Shown: one piece after another, positions 10,306-18,392 of the stretch
Layout: the number at the start of each line of letters is the position of its first letter
How positions within the stretch are numbered: position 1 is the stretch's first letter
Assembly: GCF_030296015.1 (NCBI RefSeq)
Contig: NZ_AP027368.1
Coordinates: forward strand, 3,644,839-3,708,838
Length of the DNA stretch: 64,000 bases
Reading direction: 5' to 3'
DNA from: Ferrimonas sp. YFM
GTDB lineage: Bacteria > Pseudomonadota > Gammaproteobacteria > Enterobacterales > Shewanellaceae
Translations under genes and position numbers: made by a program
The notes under the pieces: generated by a model
Told to the model about the DNA's origin: nothing
Database searches by the model: none
Seen by the model: only the letters and a program-made list of their open reading frames with translations

Positions 10306-11099
10306 TCTGCGGGTAATAGAGGGCAGCGCTTAGCAGCGCCGATATATAGTATTCCAGGAGGATATAAAGACCCACCCAGCACGACATGGATAAAATCCTT
10401 TATAATCATGCACTAAACTCATATCCCTCCTCAGCCATTAGCCCCTTTGCCCCGGCCCCTATATCGTGCAGAAGGGTATTAACGCCCACCCGATGCCCCG
10501 ATAAGTCAGGGTGTATGCCCTCGGAGGATGTGACATTTCAATTACGTAGATTGAACCGGGATAAAAGCGAAGCTGAATTTAAGCTGAATATACTTATGCT
10601 ACGGCTACGATATCGAAGAATAGAAACCTTTGATGACCAGATGTCACCACCGGGCAGTGCTTTATTGAGCTCAACAAGGTCAGTTTGACCCTTTCAATTC
10701 AGCACTTTTGTAAACCTTTGTTGAGCATGACTCATCACCACCAAGTTCTCCGGGGGGCATACCATGGCTATTTCCACACTCTTTTAAGAGCAAGGCGATT
10801 TTGAAGTAACCAAATGTTAACTCCTGCTTCCTATATGAGGAGGCATAAGCTCAGCTCTCTTTTAGCTCTCCCTTTAACCCACCTAAGGACAGCCATCATT
10901 CCAATGGCTATTCTTTACCAGGTTAACCCGGCAACTAAAGAAGACTCATTGGTCAATTTTGCACCAGCATCGAATGTCATACTCACCAGTGGCAAGTTAT
11001 AAGCCGGCATTATATTTCAGTCCGGAGCCCCTCAGACTTTCTCAGGCCACATATACGCTGTGTTACACTAAGGCGATAAAAGCACCAAAGAGATCCCCC
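10306..11099. other. Long intergenic region without a recognisable gene
   Basis: About 790 bp between hns and rcsF. The open frames here (such as 10386-10688 on the plus strand) have mixed codon use, no family resemblance and no well-placed ribosome site, so I do not call them genes. The base composition is patchy and lower in GC than the genes around it. The last 60 bp should carry the rcsF promoter (TACACT near 11063 as a weak -10). I recognise no riboswitch or sRNA. Confidence 0.5.
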
Positions 11100-11465
11100 A
11101 TGAGACACTCCATCATCGCCACACTCTTGTTACTTGGCGGCTGTAGTGCCAATTTCGAGTTCAACAGTAATCTGGACTCCGAGGCAACCCGCGACTATTT
11201 CAAAGCCGGTCAGGTTGCCCTGTATCAGGGCGAGGCACCACCTCCGGGTAAGGATCTCGGTTGGCTGGAGGCCACCAGCTGCCAGCAGAGAGAATCCGAC
11301 CCCGCCGCCAGCCCGGCGGATGCCCGCACTCAGCTGCGTCGCAAGGCTGCAGAATTGGGGGGCAATGCCCTGTGGGTAAGCCGCTGCGCATCTCTGCCCG
11401 CCGATGACCACTGTCTCTCGGCCATCACCTGCTACGGCCAGGCCTTGGAGCAATATGAAGATTGA
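11100..11465 (+). CDS. rcsF: RcsF-like outer-membrane stress-sensor lipoprotein
   Basis: 121 aa. In enterobacteria RcsF sits in the outer membrane, partly threaded through BamA-OMP complexes, and signals envelope damage to the Rcs phosphorelay. The sequence has a lipoprotein signal ending LLGGC (Cys 15). The mature part has VALYQGEAPPPGKDLGWLEATSC, then ADARTQLRRKAAELGGNALWVSRC and CLSAITCYGQAL. These give the four cysteines that form the two non-consecutive disulfides of RcsF. It is shorter than E. coli RcsF because the proline-rich linker is nearly absent. It overlaps trmO by 11 bases, and rcsF, trmO and proS are also neighbours in E. coli. No Rcs phosphorelay gene is in the window. Confidence 0.85.
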   Translation: MRHSIIATLLLLGGCSANFEFNSNLDSEATRDYFKAGQVALYQGEAPPPGKDLGWLEATSCQQRESDPAASPADARTQLRRKAAELGGNALWVSRCASLPADDHCLSAITCYGQALEQYED

Positions 11466-12162
11466 GATTGAGCCGGTCGCCATCTGCCGCTCCCCCTATA
11501 AGCAGAAATTTGCCATCCCCCGACAACCTCGCCTGGTGCCCGCGGCCCTGGGCCGCCTGGAGCTGCAGGGTGAGTGCAACAACCCGTATCTGCTCAGAGG
11601 GCTGGAGCAGTTCGATACCCTTTGGTTGATCTTTGCCTTCCACGAAAACCTGGCACAGGGATGGAAGCCCACGGTTCGGCCCCCCAGACTGGGCGGCAAC
11701 ACCCGGGTCGGAGTTTTTGCCACCCGGGCCACCTTCAGGCCCAACGGCCTGGGGTTGTCGGCGGTCAAACTGAAAGGGGTTGGCCAGCACAAGGGCCAAT
11801 ACTACATAGACGTTGAGGGCATAGATCTGCTGGATGGCACCCCCATCTACGACATCAAACCCTACATCCCCTACTCCGACGCCCTGCCTGACGCAGCGGG
11901 AGGGTTCGCCCAGGAGGCGCCGCCCGCCATGCCAATGGAGGTCAGCCCTCAGGGCAAGGCGGCTTTGGCAAGGGCCGAAGCCCTCTGCCCAGGCTTCACT
12001 GAGCTGGCCTCCCAGGTTCTGGCCCAGGACCCTCGTCCCGGCTACAAAAAGGAGGAGGGGGAGCGGGTCTATGGCGTTCAGCTGCATCAGTTTGATCTGC
12101 GCTGGCAGGTAAAGGAGGGGCGCAACCTGGTGGTGGATGTGGTGCCTCTGGAGAACTCATGA
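11455..12162 (+). CDS. trmO: tRNA (adenine37-N6)-methyltransferase TrmO
   Basis: 235 aa. TrmO uses S-adenosylmethionine to methylate t6A37 of some threonine tRNAs to m6t6A. The N-terminal TsaA-type beta-barrel domain has [23 protein letters not shown], then [34 protein letters not shown] and [21 protein letters not shown]. These are the SAM-binding and catalytic stretches of the family. The C-terminal 80 residues form the tRNA-binding part. The ATG at 11455 (MKIEIEP) lies inside the end of rcsF, implying translational coupling. The next gene overlaps by ATGA. Confidence 0.93.
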   Translation: MKIEIEPVAICRSPYKQKFAIPRQPRLVPAALGRLELQGECNNPYLLRGLEQFDTLWLIFAFHENLAQGWKPTVRPPRLGGNTRVGVFATRATFRPNGLGLSAVKLKGVGQHKGQYYIDVEGIDLLDGTPIYDIKPYIPYSDALPDAAGGFAQEAPPAMPMEVSPQGKAALARAEALCPGFTELASQVLAQDPRPGYKKEEGERVYGVQLHQFDLRWQVKEGRNLVVDVVPLENS

Positions 12163-12767
12163 GTGAGCGTTACCGACAGCAGCACAAGCGGCGCCTGAAC
12201 TGGATGCCCTGGCTCTACTACCGCCTCAAGCCCAAACACCTGGAGTGGGCTCGCCCCTGGCAGGATGAGCTGCAACGAGAGCTGGAGTCGATGGAGAGTG
12301 TCAGCTTTGGCCAGAACTGTTTTCTGGCCGAGGAGTGCGCCATCTTTGCCGAGCCCGGACGGGAGGTGAAGATCGGCGACCGCTGCATGCTGGCCACCGG
12401 CAGCTTCCTCCATGGCCCCATCACCCTGGGAAACGAGGTCAGCATCAACCATGGTTGCAGCCTGGATGGTGGCCGAGCCGGCCTGACCATCGGCGACCAA
12501 AGCCGCCTGGCCAATAACGTCAGCATCTATGCCTTTAATCACGGCATGGAGCTGGACCGCCCCCTCTACCAGCAGGGGGTCAGCTCCAAGGGGGTCACCA
12601 TAGGCAAGGATGTGTGGATCGGCGCCAGAGTCAGCATCGTCGACGGCGTCTCCATAGGGGATCACGCCGTGATCGGCATGGGCGCCGTGGTGACCAAAGA
12701 TGTGCCGCCCTATGCCAAGGTGGCGGGCAACCCGGCCCGCATCATAGGGGATCGCCGGGACACATAA
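12159..12767 (+). CDS. Left-handed beta-helix acetyltransferase (Maa/NodL-like)
   Basis: 202 aa hexapeptide-repeat acyltransferase, expected to form a trimer with acetyl-CoA bound between subunits. The repeat region (about 65-195) has steps such as [72 protein letters not shown]. The last stretch is the hallmark of the maltose/galactoside/NodL acetyltransferase group. The catalytic His is probably in AFNHGME. The N-terminal 60 residues are not the usual Maa cap, so the sugar or other acceptor is unknown. It is the last gene of the rcsF-trmO unit, overlaps trmO by four bases, and is convergent with the GGDEF gene. Confidence 0.85.
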   Translation: MSERYRQQHKRRLNWMPWLYYRLKPKHLEWARPWQDELQRELESMESVSFGQNCFLAEECAIFAEPGREVKIGDRCMLATGSFLHGPITLGNEVSINHGCSLDGGRAGLTIGDQSRLANNVSIYAFNHGMELDRPLYQQGVSSKGVTIGKDVWIGARVSIVDGVSIGDHAVIGMGAVVTKDVPPYAKVAGNPARIIGDRRDT

Positions 12768-12779
12768 GGAAGCGGCCGC

Positions 12780-14357
12780 CTATCCCAGGCTCAGATCGCC
12801 CCGTTCCTGATTGTGGTAAGCCACCTGATTACGCCCCTGGCTCTTCGCCTTATACAGGGCCTTATCCGCCAGCTCAAAGAACTGCTCCGGAGTCTGGTCC
12901 ACCTCAGGCACCACGGTGGCCACCCCGATGCTGATGGTGACATAGCCACAGATGTCCGACCCCTCATGGGGAATCCCCAGGGCTTCCACCATGGCGCGCA
13001 GGCTATCGGCAAACTTCACCGCCTTACGCCCGGTCTCCGGCAACACCGCGGCAAACTCCTCTCCGCCATAGCGGGCCAGCAGATCTCGAGGCCGATTAAG
13101 CTGACTGGAGAGCATACGGGCAATTTTCTTCAACACCCTGTCCCCGGCCAGGTGACCATAGCGGTCGTTGTAGTTCTTGAACAGGTCAACGTCGATGACA
13201 AACAGGGTCACCGGCTTGCCGGTACGGCGAGCACTCTCCCACTCCTGGCTGAGCCAGGTATCGAATTGGCGGCGATTGGCCACCTGGGTCAGTCCGTCGG
13301 TGAGACTCTGTCGGGTCAGCTGCTGGTTCACCCGGTTGAGCTCCTCGGTACGAGCACGCACCAGGGCTTCCACCTCGTGGTTTCTGCGGCGCATCTGCCA
13401 CAACATGCCGCCCACGGCCAGCATTGCCATGGAGCCTCCCAGGCCTACCACGTAGGGCGCCAGGCTGCGCTTGGCTGCAAAGAATTGGCCATTGGCCATG
13501 GCCACCAGCTCCCAACGGCGTCCCGCCAGCCCCTCGAACACGAAACTCTGAGTGCGGTCTCCGACCGACACTGGGTGCGGCGGCGCCCCCATCAACTGGC
13601 GACGGGTGTCCCCGGTGGTATCCCAGATCTGAAACTCGATGTTGGCTCGCTCCCCGTCCAGGACCAGATCATGCAACAGCTCCTCGAGCTGAAACACCCC
13701 CAGCAGGTAGCCTTTCAACAGCTTGCTGCGGCTGGCATCGGTCAGAGGCAGACTGTGGTAGATGGGGACCACCGCCATCACCACCTTGCCATAGGAGACA
13801 TCCATGGCCATGGGAGAGAGCAGCAACTCGCCGGCGCCCATCGCCTGGGTCAGCACCCCCATCAGTTTAGGATCCTGACCGAGGTCCATCCCCAGACGTG
13901 ATTCGTTGCCACTGAAAGGACGCAGGTAATAGACGGGGAAGTATTCGTTGCGCTGCTCGGCCACCACCCGCTGGCCCAGGGAGGATTCGGTGAAGCTGAA
14001 ATCGGGAAAGCGGTCGCGCATCGCCAGCTCCAGCTGCTCGCGCTCCTTGTGGGCCACCCGAGGCACCCACTCCAGCGCCTTGATCTCCCGCTGGCGGGCG
14101 AGGATGCCATCGGCCACCATCTCAAACTCGTCGGCGGTGACGTTGGTGCTGCCCTGGTACAGGGTAGAGAGGTAATTGAGCACCGACAGGGAGGAGTCGA
14201 TGCGCCACTTGATCTGCCTGGCCTGGTTACTGGCGTAGTGATCGAACTCCCTCTCCAGGGTGTACTGCTCTGTCTGGTAGAGGCGAAACGCCAACCAGGT
14301 CATCGACAGTACCCCGACCAGCACCAGGCTGGTGATACCCCATCGTTCACTCTTCAT
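12780..14357 (-). CDS. Membrane diguanylate cyclase with CHASE sensor
   Basis: 525 aa. A transmembrane segment (about 8-28) is followed by a periplasmic CHASE-type sensor (about 40-280, including the ALEWVPRV and RPFSGNESRLGMDL motifs). A second transmembrane helix (about 303-320), a short coiled coil and a GGDEF domain (about 355-515) complete it. The catalytic motif is an intact GGEEF, and RPRD five residues before it is an inhibitory I-site. It should make c-di-GMP and be product-inhibited. The signal sensed is not evident; CHASE domains often bind small ligands. The ATG at 14357 has a GGAG ribosome site; an upstream in-frame TTG does not. No EAL domain is present. Confidence 0.92.
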   Translation of the reverse strand: MKSERWGITSLVLVGVLSMTWLAFRLYQTEQYTLEREFDHYASNQARQIKWRIDSSLSVLNYLSTLYQGSTNVTADEFEMVADGILARQREIKALEWVPRVAHKEREQLELAMRDRFPDFSFTESSLGQRVVAEQRNEYFPVYYLRPFSGNESRLGMDLGQDPKLMGVLTQAMGAGELLLSPMAMDVSYGKVVMAVVPIYHSLPLTDASRSKLLKGYLLGVFQLEELLHDLVLDGERANIEFQIWDTTGDTRRQLMGAPPHPVSVGDRTQSFVFEGLAGRRWELVAMANGQFFAAKRSLAPYVVGLGGSMAMLAVGGMLWQMRRRNHEVEALVRARTEELNRVNQQLTRQSLTDGLTQVANRRQFDTWLSQEWESARRTGKPVTLFVIDVDLFKNYNDRYGHLAGDRVLKKIARMLSSQLNRPRDLLARYGGEEFAAVLPETGRKAVKFADSLRAMVEALGIPHEGSDICGYVTISIGVATVVPEVDQTPEQFFELADKALYKAKSQGRNQVAYHNQERGDLSLG

Positions 14358-14551
14358 CGCCACTCCGTCGGGCCTGAGATTCTTTAACAATTATTCCATA
14401 CGAAACAACCAATAATCATCAATATATTACATCAGCCTGATGATCCAGCCTTTATTAGTATTTCAGAGTTGCCCTCAAAGCGCTGCCCGAGTGACACCCG
14501 GGGCTCAGGACTGATAGACTATCCGCCTCTTTATTTTTACGGACATTATCG

Positions 14552-16267
14552 ATGAGAACCAGTCGTTACCTGGTCTCCACCCTGAGAGAGACCCCCTCTG
14601 ATGCTGAAGTGATCAGCCATCAGCTGATGTTGCGCGCCGGCATGATCCGCAAACTGGCTTCCGGGCTCTACACCTGGTTGCCCACTGGCCTGAAAGTGCT
14701 GAAGAAAGTTGAAAACATCGTGCGTGAAGAGATGAACCGCGCCGGTGCCGTGGAAACCCTGATGCCCATGGTTCAACCCGCAGACCTCTGGCAGGAGACC
14801 GGCCGCTGGGACGACATGGGTCCCGAGCTGCTGCGCATCAAGGACCGCCATCAGCGCGATTTCGTCCTGGGGCCCACTCACGAAGAGGTGATCACCGATA
14901 TCGTTCGCGATGCCGTGAAGTCCTACAAGCAGCTGCCTCTGAACCTGTACCAGATTCAGACCAAGTTCCGCGATGAAGTGCGTCCACGCTTCGGTGTGAT
15001 GCGCTCCCGTGAGTTCCTGATGAAGGATGCCTACTCCTTCCATCTGGACCAGGAGACCATGGACGAGACCTACCAGGCGATGTATCAGGCCTACTGCCGC
15101 ATTCTGGAGCGCATGGGACTGGAGTTCCGTCCGGTCCTGGCGGACACAGGCGCCATCGGTGGCAGTCACAGCCACGAGTTCCAGGTGCTGGCCCAAAGCG
15201 GTGAAGATGCCGTGGTGTTCTCCACCGAGAGCGACTACGCCGCCAACATCGAAAAGGCGGAAGCCCTGCCTCTGGGTGAGCATGGTGAACCCGGCCAGGA
15301 GATGACCCTGGTGGACACCCCGGATGCCAAGACCATCGACCAGTTGGTGGAGCAGTTTGACCTGGCCATCGACAAGACCGTGAAGACCCTGATCGTGCAC
15401 GCCAGCGACGAGTGTGATGCCAAACTGGTGGCACTGATGGTTCGCGGCGATCATGAGCTGAACGAAGTCAAAGCGGAGAAGCTGCCTGAAGTGGCCACCC
15501 CACTGCAGTTTGCCACCGAAGAGGAGATCCGCGATGCCATCGGTGCCGGTCCTGGCTCCCTGGGTCCGGTCGGCCTGAAGCTGCCTCTGATCATCGACCG
15601 CTCCGTGGCCACCCTGAACGACTTCGGTGCCGGTGCCAACATCGATGGCAAGCACCACTTCGGCATCAACTGGGAGCGCGATGTCGCCCTGCCCCGTGTC
15701 GAGGATCTGCGTAACGTGGTGGAGGGGGATAACAGCCCCTGTGGCCAGGGCGTGCTGAAGATTGCCCGGGGCATCGAAGTGGGTCACATCTTCCAGCTGG
15801 GCACCAAATACTCCGAGTCCATGAAAGCCACCGTGCTGGATGAGCAGGGCAAGGCCCGTCCGCTGATCATGGGCTGCTATGGCGTGGGCGTCTCCCGCAT
15901 CGTCGCCGCCGCCATCGAGCAGAACCATGACGACAGAGGCATCATCTGGCCCGCAGCCATCGCCCCCTTCCAGGTGGTGATCGTGCCGATGAACATGCAC
16001 AAGTCACACCGGGTTCAGGAAACCGCCGAGAAGCTCTACGACGAGCTGACCGCCGCCGGCATCGACGTGTTGTTCGACGACCGTAAGGAGCGTCCGGGCG
16101 TGATGTTCGCCGACGCCGAGCTGATGGGCATCCCCTACTCTGTGGTGATTGGTGAGCGCGGCATCGACGCCGGCAGCCTGGAGCTGAAGAGCCGGGCCGA
16201 CGGCAGCAAAGAGGACGTGGCCATGGACGCCGTCCTCGACGCGGTTCAAGCCAAGCTCAAAGGCTAA
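14552..16267 (+). CDS. proS: Prolyl-tRNA synthetase
   Basis: 571 aa bacterial-type class II synthetase that charges tRNA-Pro. Class II motif 1 lies in the N-terminal region ([25 protein letters not shown]). Motif 2 is [26 protein letters not shown], and motif 3 is [17 protein letters not shown]. The INS editing domain between about 225 and 400 (with FATEEEI and [12 protein letters not shown]) removes misacylated Ala-tRNA-Pro. The C-terminal anticodon-binding domain ends the protein. The gene stands alone with its own terminator. The minus-strand dgc gene is divergent; a promoter must lie in 14391-14551. Confidence 0.98.
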   Translation: MRTSRYLVSTLRETPSDAEVISHQLMLRAGMIRKLASGLYTWLPTGLKVLKKVENIVREEMNRAGAVETLMPMVQPADLWQETGRWDDMGPELLRIKDRHQRDFVLGPTHEEVITDIVRDAVKSYKQLPLNLYQIQTKFRDEVRPRFGVMRSREFLMKDAYSFHLDQETMDETYQAMYQAYCRILERMGLEFRPVLADTGAIGGSHSHEFQVLAQSGEDAVVFSTESDYAANIEKAEALPLGEHGEPGQEMTLVDTPDAKTIDQLVEQFDLAIDKTVKTLIVHASDECDAKLVALMVRGDHELNEVKAEKLPEVATPLQFATEEEIRDAIGAGPGSLGPVGLKLPLIIDRSVATLNDFGAGANIDGKHHFGINWERDVALPRVEDLRNVVEGDNSPCGQGVLKIARGIEVGHIFQLGTKYSESMKATVLDEQGKARPLIMGCYGVGVSRIVAAAIEQNHDDRGIIWPAAIAPFQVVIVPMNMHKSHRVQETAEKLYDELTAAGIDVLFDDRKERPGVMFADAELMGIPYSVVIGERGIDAGSLELKSRADGSKEDVAMDAVLDAVQAKLKG

Positions 16268-16282
16268 CAGCCGCAAACACGA

Positions 16283-16312
16283 AAAAGGGTTGGCATTGCC
16301 AACCCTTTTTTA
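16283..16312 (+). terminator. Bidirectional terminator between proS and the TetR gene
   Basis: AAAAGGGTTGGC-ATT-GCCAACCCTTTT is a perfect 12-bp stem with T-tracts on both strands. It serves proS and probably also the convergent TetR-family gene. Confidence 0.95.
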
Positions 16313-16339
16313 TTCCCTTGTCCCGTCCTGACACAGGCA

Positions 16340-16966
16340 CTAGGTCAGACGCTCCGGGGCACTGACCGCCCGCTCCACTCCCTGAATCAGCTCGCGGAAG
16401 ATCTTCTCCTTATCCAGCTCAACGGTGCACTTGCGCGCGCCGCACACCAGCTGCACCATGCCTCCATGGAGGGTATGGAACAGGGTAAAGGCGGTCTCCA
16501 CAGACATCTGAGGGTGCAGGGCCCCCTGCTCAGAGGCCAACTTCAGCGCCTGATACATGTGGGAGTCCTCCTGACAGTGCATCTCGTCGAGCTTTTCCGC
16601 CAGCTCCGGCACCTGCTCCGCCTGACGATAGAGCATCATCACCTGTTTCAGGGTGGACTCGGTGTTCAGTTCCAGCCAGAACGTATGGCTGGCCTGGAGC
16701 AGACACTTCAGGGGGTCGGCCCCCTCCTCGGTCATGGAGTGCCACAGCCGCTCCGCTTCCGGAGTGATGGAGCGCTCAAACAGGGCGTGCAACAGATCGG
16801 CCTTATCCTCGAAGTGCCAATAGATCGCCCCGCGGGTCATCTCGGCGTCGGCGGCAATCTGCGCCAGGGTGGTCTTGGCCACCCCCTTCTCGCTGAACAG
16901 CTTCATCGCCGAGTCCAGCAGCTGTTGGCGGGTCTTCTCCGCTTCCGCCTTGGTTTTTCGCGCCAT
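16340..16966 (-). CDS. TetR/AcrR-family repressor
   Basis: 208 aa. The N-terminal HTH domain reads RQQLLDSAMKLFSEKGVAKTTLAQIAADAEMTRGAIYWHFEDKADLLHALFE, nearly the AcrR/TtgR signature. The rest is an all-alpha ligand domain. Relatives repress RND efflux pumps and respond to hydrophobic toxicants, but no efflux gene is adjacent. The divergent neighbour is a patatin-like lipase, so that gene and the repressor itself are the likely targets. Two ACTTAAGT palindromes in the shared 211-bp spacer are candidate operators. The start has GAGGAGG seven bases upstream. Confidence 0.9.
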   Translation of the reverse strand: MARKTKAEAEKTRQQLLDSAMKLFSEKGVAKTTLAQIAADAEMTRGAIYWHFEDKADLLHALFERSITPEAERLWHSMTEEGADPLKCLLQASHTFWLELNTESTLKQVMMLYRQAEQVPELAEKLDEMHCQEDSHMYQALKLASEQGALHPQMSVETAFTLFHTLHGGMVQLVCGARKCTVELDKEKIFRELIQGVERAVSAPERLT

Positions 16967-17056
16967 GTTTCAGGCCTCCTCTGGGTCTGCAGACCCCTCA
17001 TCCGGCGACTATCACCTGGCCGGCGGAGGGTAAAGAATGGCGCAAATTATACCTAC

Positions 17057-17102
17057 ACTTAAGTTTGTATCAATGCGGTTATACCGTGAACTATACTTAA
17101 GT
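17057..17102. promoter_or_regulatory. Paired ACTTAAGT palindromes (candidate TetR operators)
   Basis: CTACACTTAAGT (17053-17064) and CTATACTTAAGT (17091-17102) are 38 bp apart in the divergent promoter region of the TetR gene and the patatin gene. The 8-bp core is a perfect palindrome. They are the only repeated motif seen there. Binding by the adjacent repressor is inference. Confidence 0.4.
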
Positions 17103-17177
17103 CACTGCAGCATAATGTAAATCAATGATTCTCTGTGGATTATCACACTCCACTCTCTTAAGGGGGGCCAGCGCTCC

Positions 17178-18392
17178 ATGAGGCCGTCGCATCAAACACA
17201 GAACCGGGCCCTGCAACTCAGCGGAGGTGGCAGCCGGGCCGCCTATCAGGTCGGCGTGCTCAAGGCGATCGCCAGCTTCTACCCGAGAAATCACGGCCTG
17301 CCCTTCCCCATTCTCTGCGGCACCTCGGCGGGGGCCATCAATGCCGCCACCCTGGGCTGTCACGCCGGCTCCTTTCACAAGGGCGTGCGCAAGCTCGAAT
17401 GGATCTGGCGCAATTTCCGCAGTCAGCAGGTGTACCATGCGGATCTCTGGCCCGCCTCCAGACACCTGTTGCGCCAACTGTGGCGCCGCAAAGACCCCAA
17501 CCTGCCACCCAGTCTGCTGAACAATCAGCCCCTGCGGGTCCTGCTCAACCGGGTGCTGCCCCTGGAGAAGCTGCAACGCCACATCGACACCGGCCACCTC
17601 AGAGCCCTGACGGTGGCCGCGTCCAGCTACTCCCACCCCTGCTGCATCAACTTCTATCAGGGCCAGCAGAACCTGGCGCCCTGGCAGAGGTTTCGCCGCC
17701 GCGGGCAGATTACCCAGCTGACCCTGGACCATCTGATGGCCTCCTCGGCCATCCCTCTGGTGTTCCCTTCGGTGGCCATCGACGGTGAGCACTTCGGCGA
17801 CGGTGCCATTCACCAGCTCTCCCCCCTGAGTGCCCCCATCCACCTGGGGGCAGAACGGATCTTCATCATCAACCTGGAGAGCCCCACCGACAACCAGCCG
17901 GTGCCCCACCCCCCCAACAGCGGCCGCATCACCGGTCACCTGCTGGATGCGGTGTTTTCCGATGCCCTGAGCTCGGATCTGGAACGGGTGGCGCGAATCA
18001 ACGCCTCCCTGGCGCTGATCCCGCCGGAGCGCCGGGTGATGCAGCCCCTTCGCACCGTGGAGACCCTGACCATCAAGCCCTCAGAGAACCTGGACGCCAT
18101 CGCTCTCAAGCACTACCGGCGCCTGCCCAGGGGCGCCCGTACCCTGCTGAAACTGATGGGGGTGGATGAGAACCGGGAGTCGAGCCTGCTCAGCTATCTG
18201 ATGTTTGAATCGGAATACTGCCAGGAGTTGATTGAGCTGGGGTACCGGGACGCCAGCGCCCAGCAACAGCAGTTGAAGATCTTCTTTGAGCTGGAGGAGA
18301 CTAAGGTCCCTCCAGCAGTGCTCGCTCCGCCAGCTCAACCTGATGAGGCGTCCCCATCAGCAGCAGCACATCCCCCCGCTGCAGGCGGGTAG
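17178..18392 (+). CDS. Patatin-like phospholipase
   Basis: 404 aa serine lipid acyl hydrolase. The oxyanion loop LSGGGSRAAYQVGVL is at residue 14, the nucleophile elbow GTSAGAIN near residue 54, and the catalytic Asp in FGDGAIHQLSPLS near residue 214, so the Ser-Asp dyad is complete. There is no signal peptide, pointing to a cytoplasmic or membrane-surface enzyme acting on phospholipid or acylglycerol. The C-terminal 120 residues are not a known domain to me. The last 30 codons (from 18301) overlap the convergent Kef gene. That tail is Pro/Ala-rich and low-complexity, as expected if the overlap grew by loss of an earlier stop. Confidence 0.9.
   Translation: MRPSHQTQNRALQLSGGGSRAAYQVGVLKAIASFYPRNHGLPFPILCGTSAGAINAATLGCHAGSFHKGVRKLEWIWRNFRSQQVYHADLWPASRHLLRQLWRRKDPNLPPSLLNNQPLRVLLNRVLPLEKLQRHIDTGHLRALTVAASSYSHPCCINFYQGQQNLAPWQRFRRRGQITQLTLDHLMASSAIPLVFPSVAIDGEHFGDGAIHQLSPLSAPIHLGAERIFIINLESPTDNQPVPHPPNSGRITGHLLDAVFSDALSSDLERVARINASLALIPPERRVMQPLRTVETLTIKPSENLDAIALKHYRRLPRGARTLLKLMGVDENRESSLLSYLMFESEYCQELIELGYRDASAQQQQLKIFFELEETKVPPAVLAPPAQPDEASPSAAAHPPAAGG

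Noticed and set aside
10386-10688. 100-codon frame between hns and rcsF
   Set aside because: No family resemblance, codon use unlike the neighbours, and the SD-like AGGAGG upstream is too far (over 20 bases) from the ATG.
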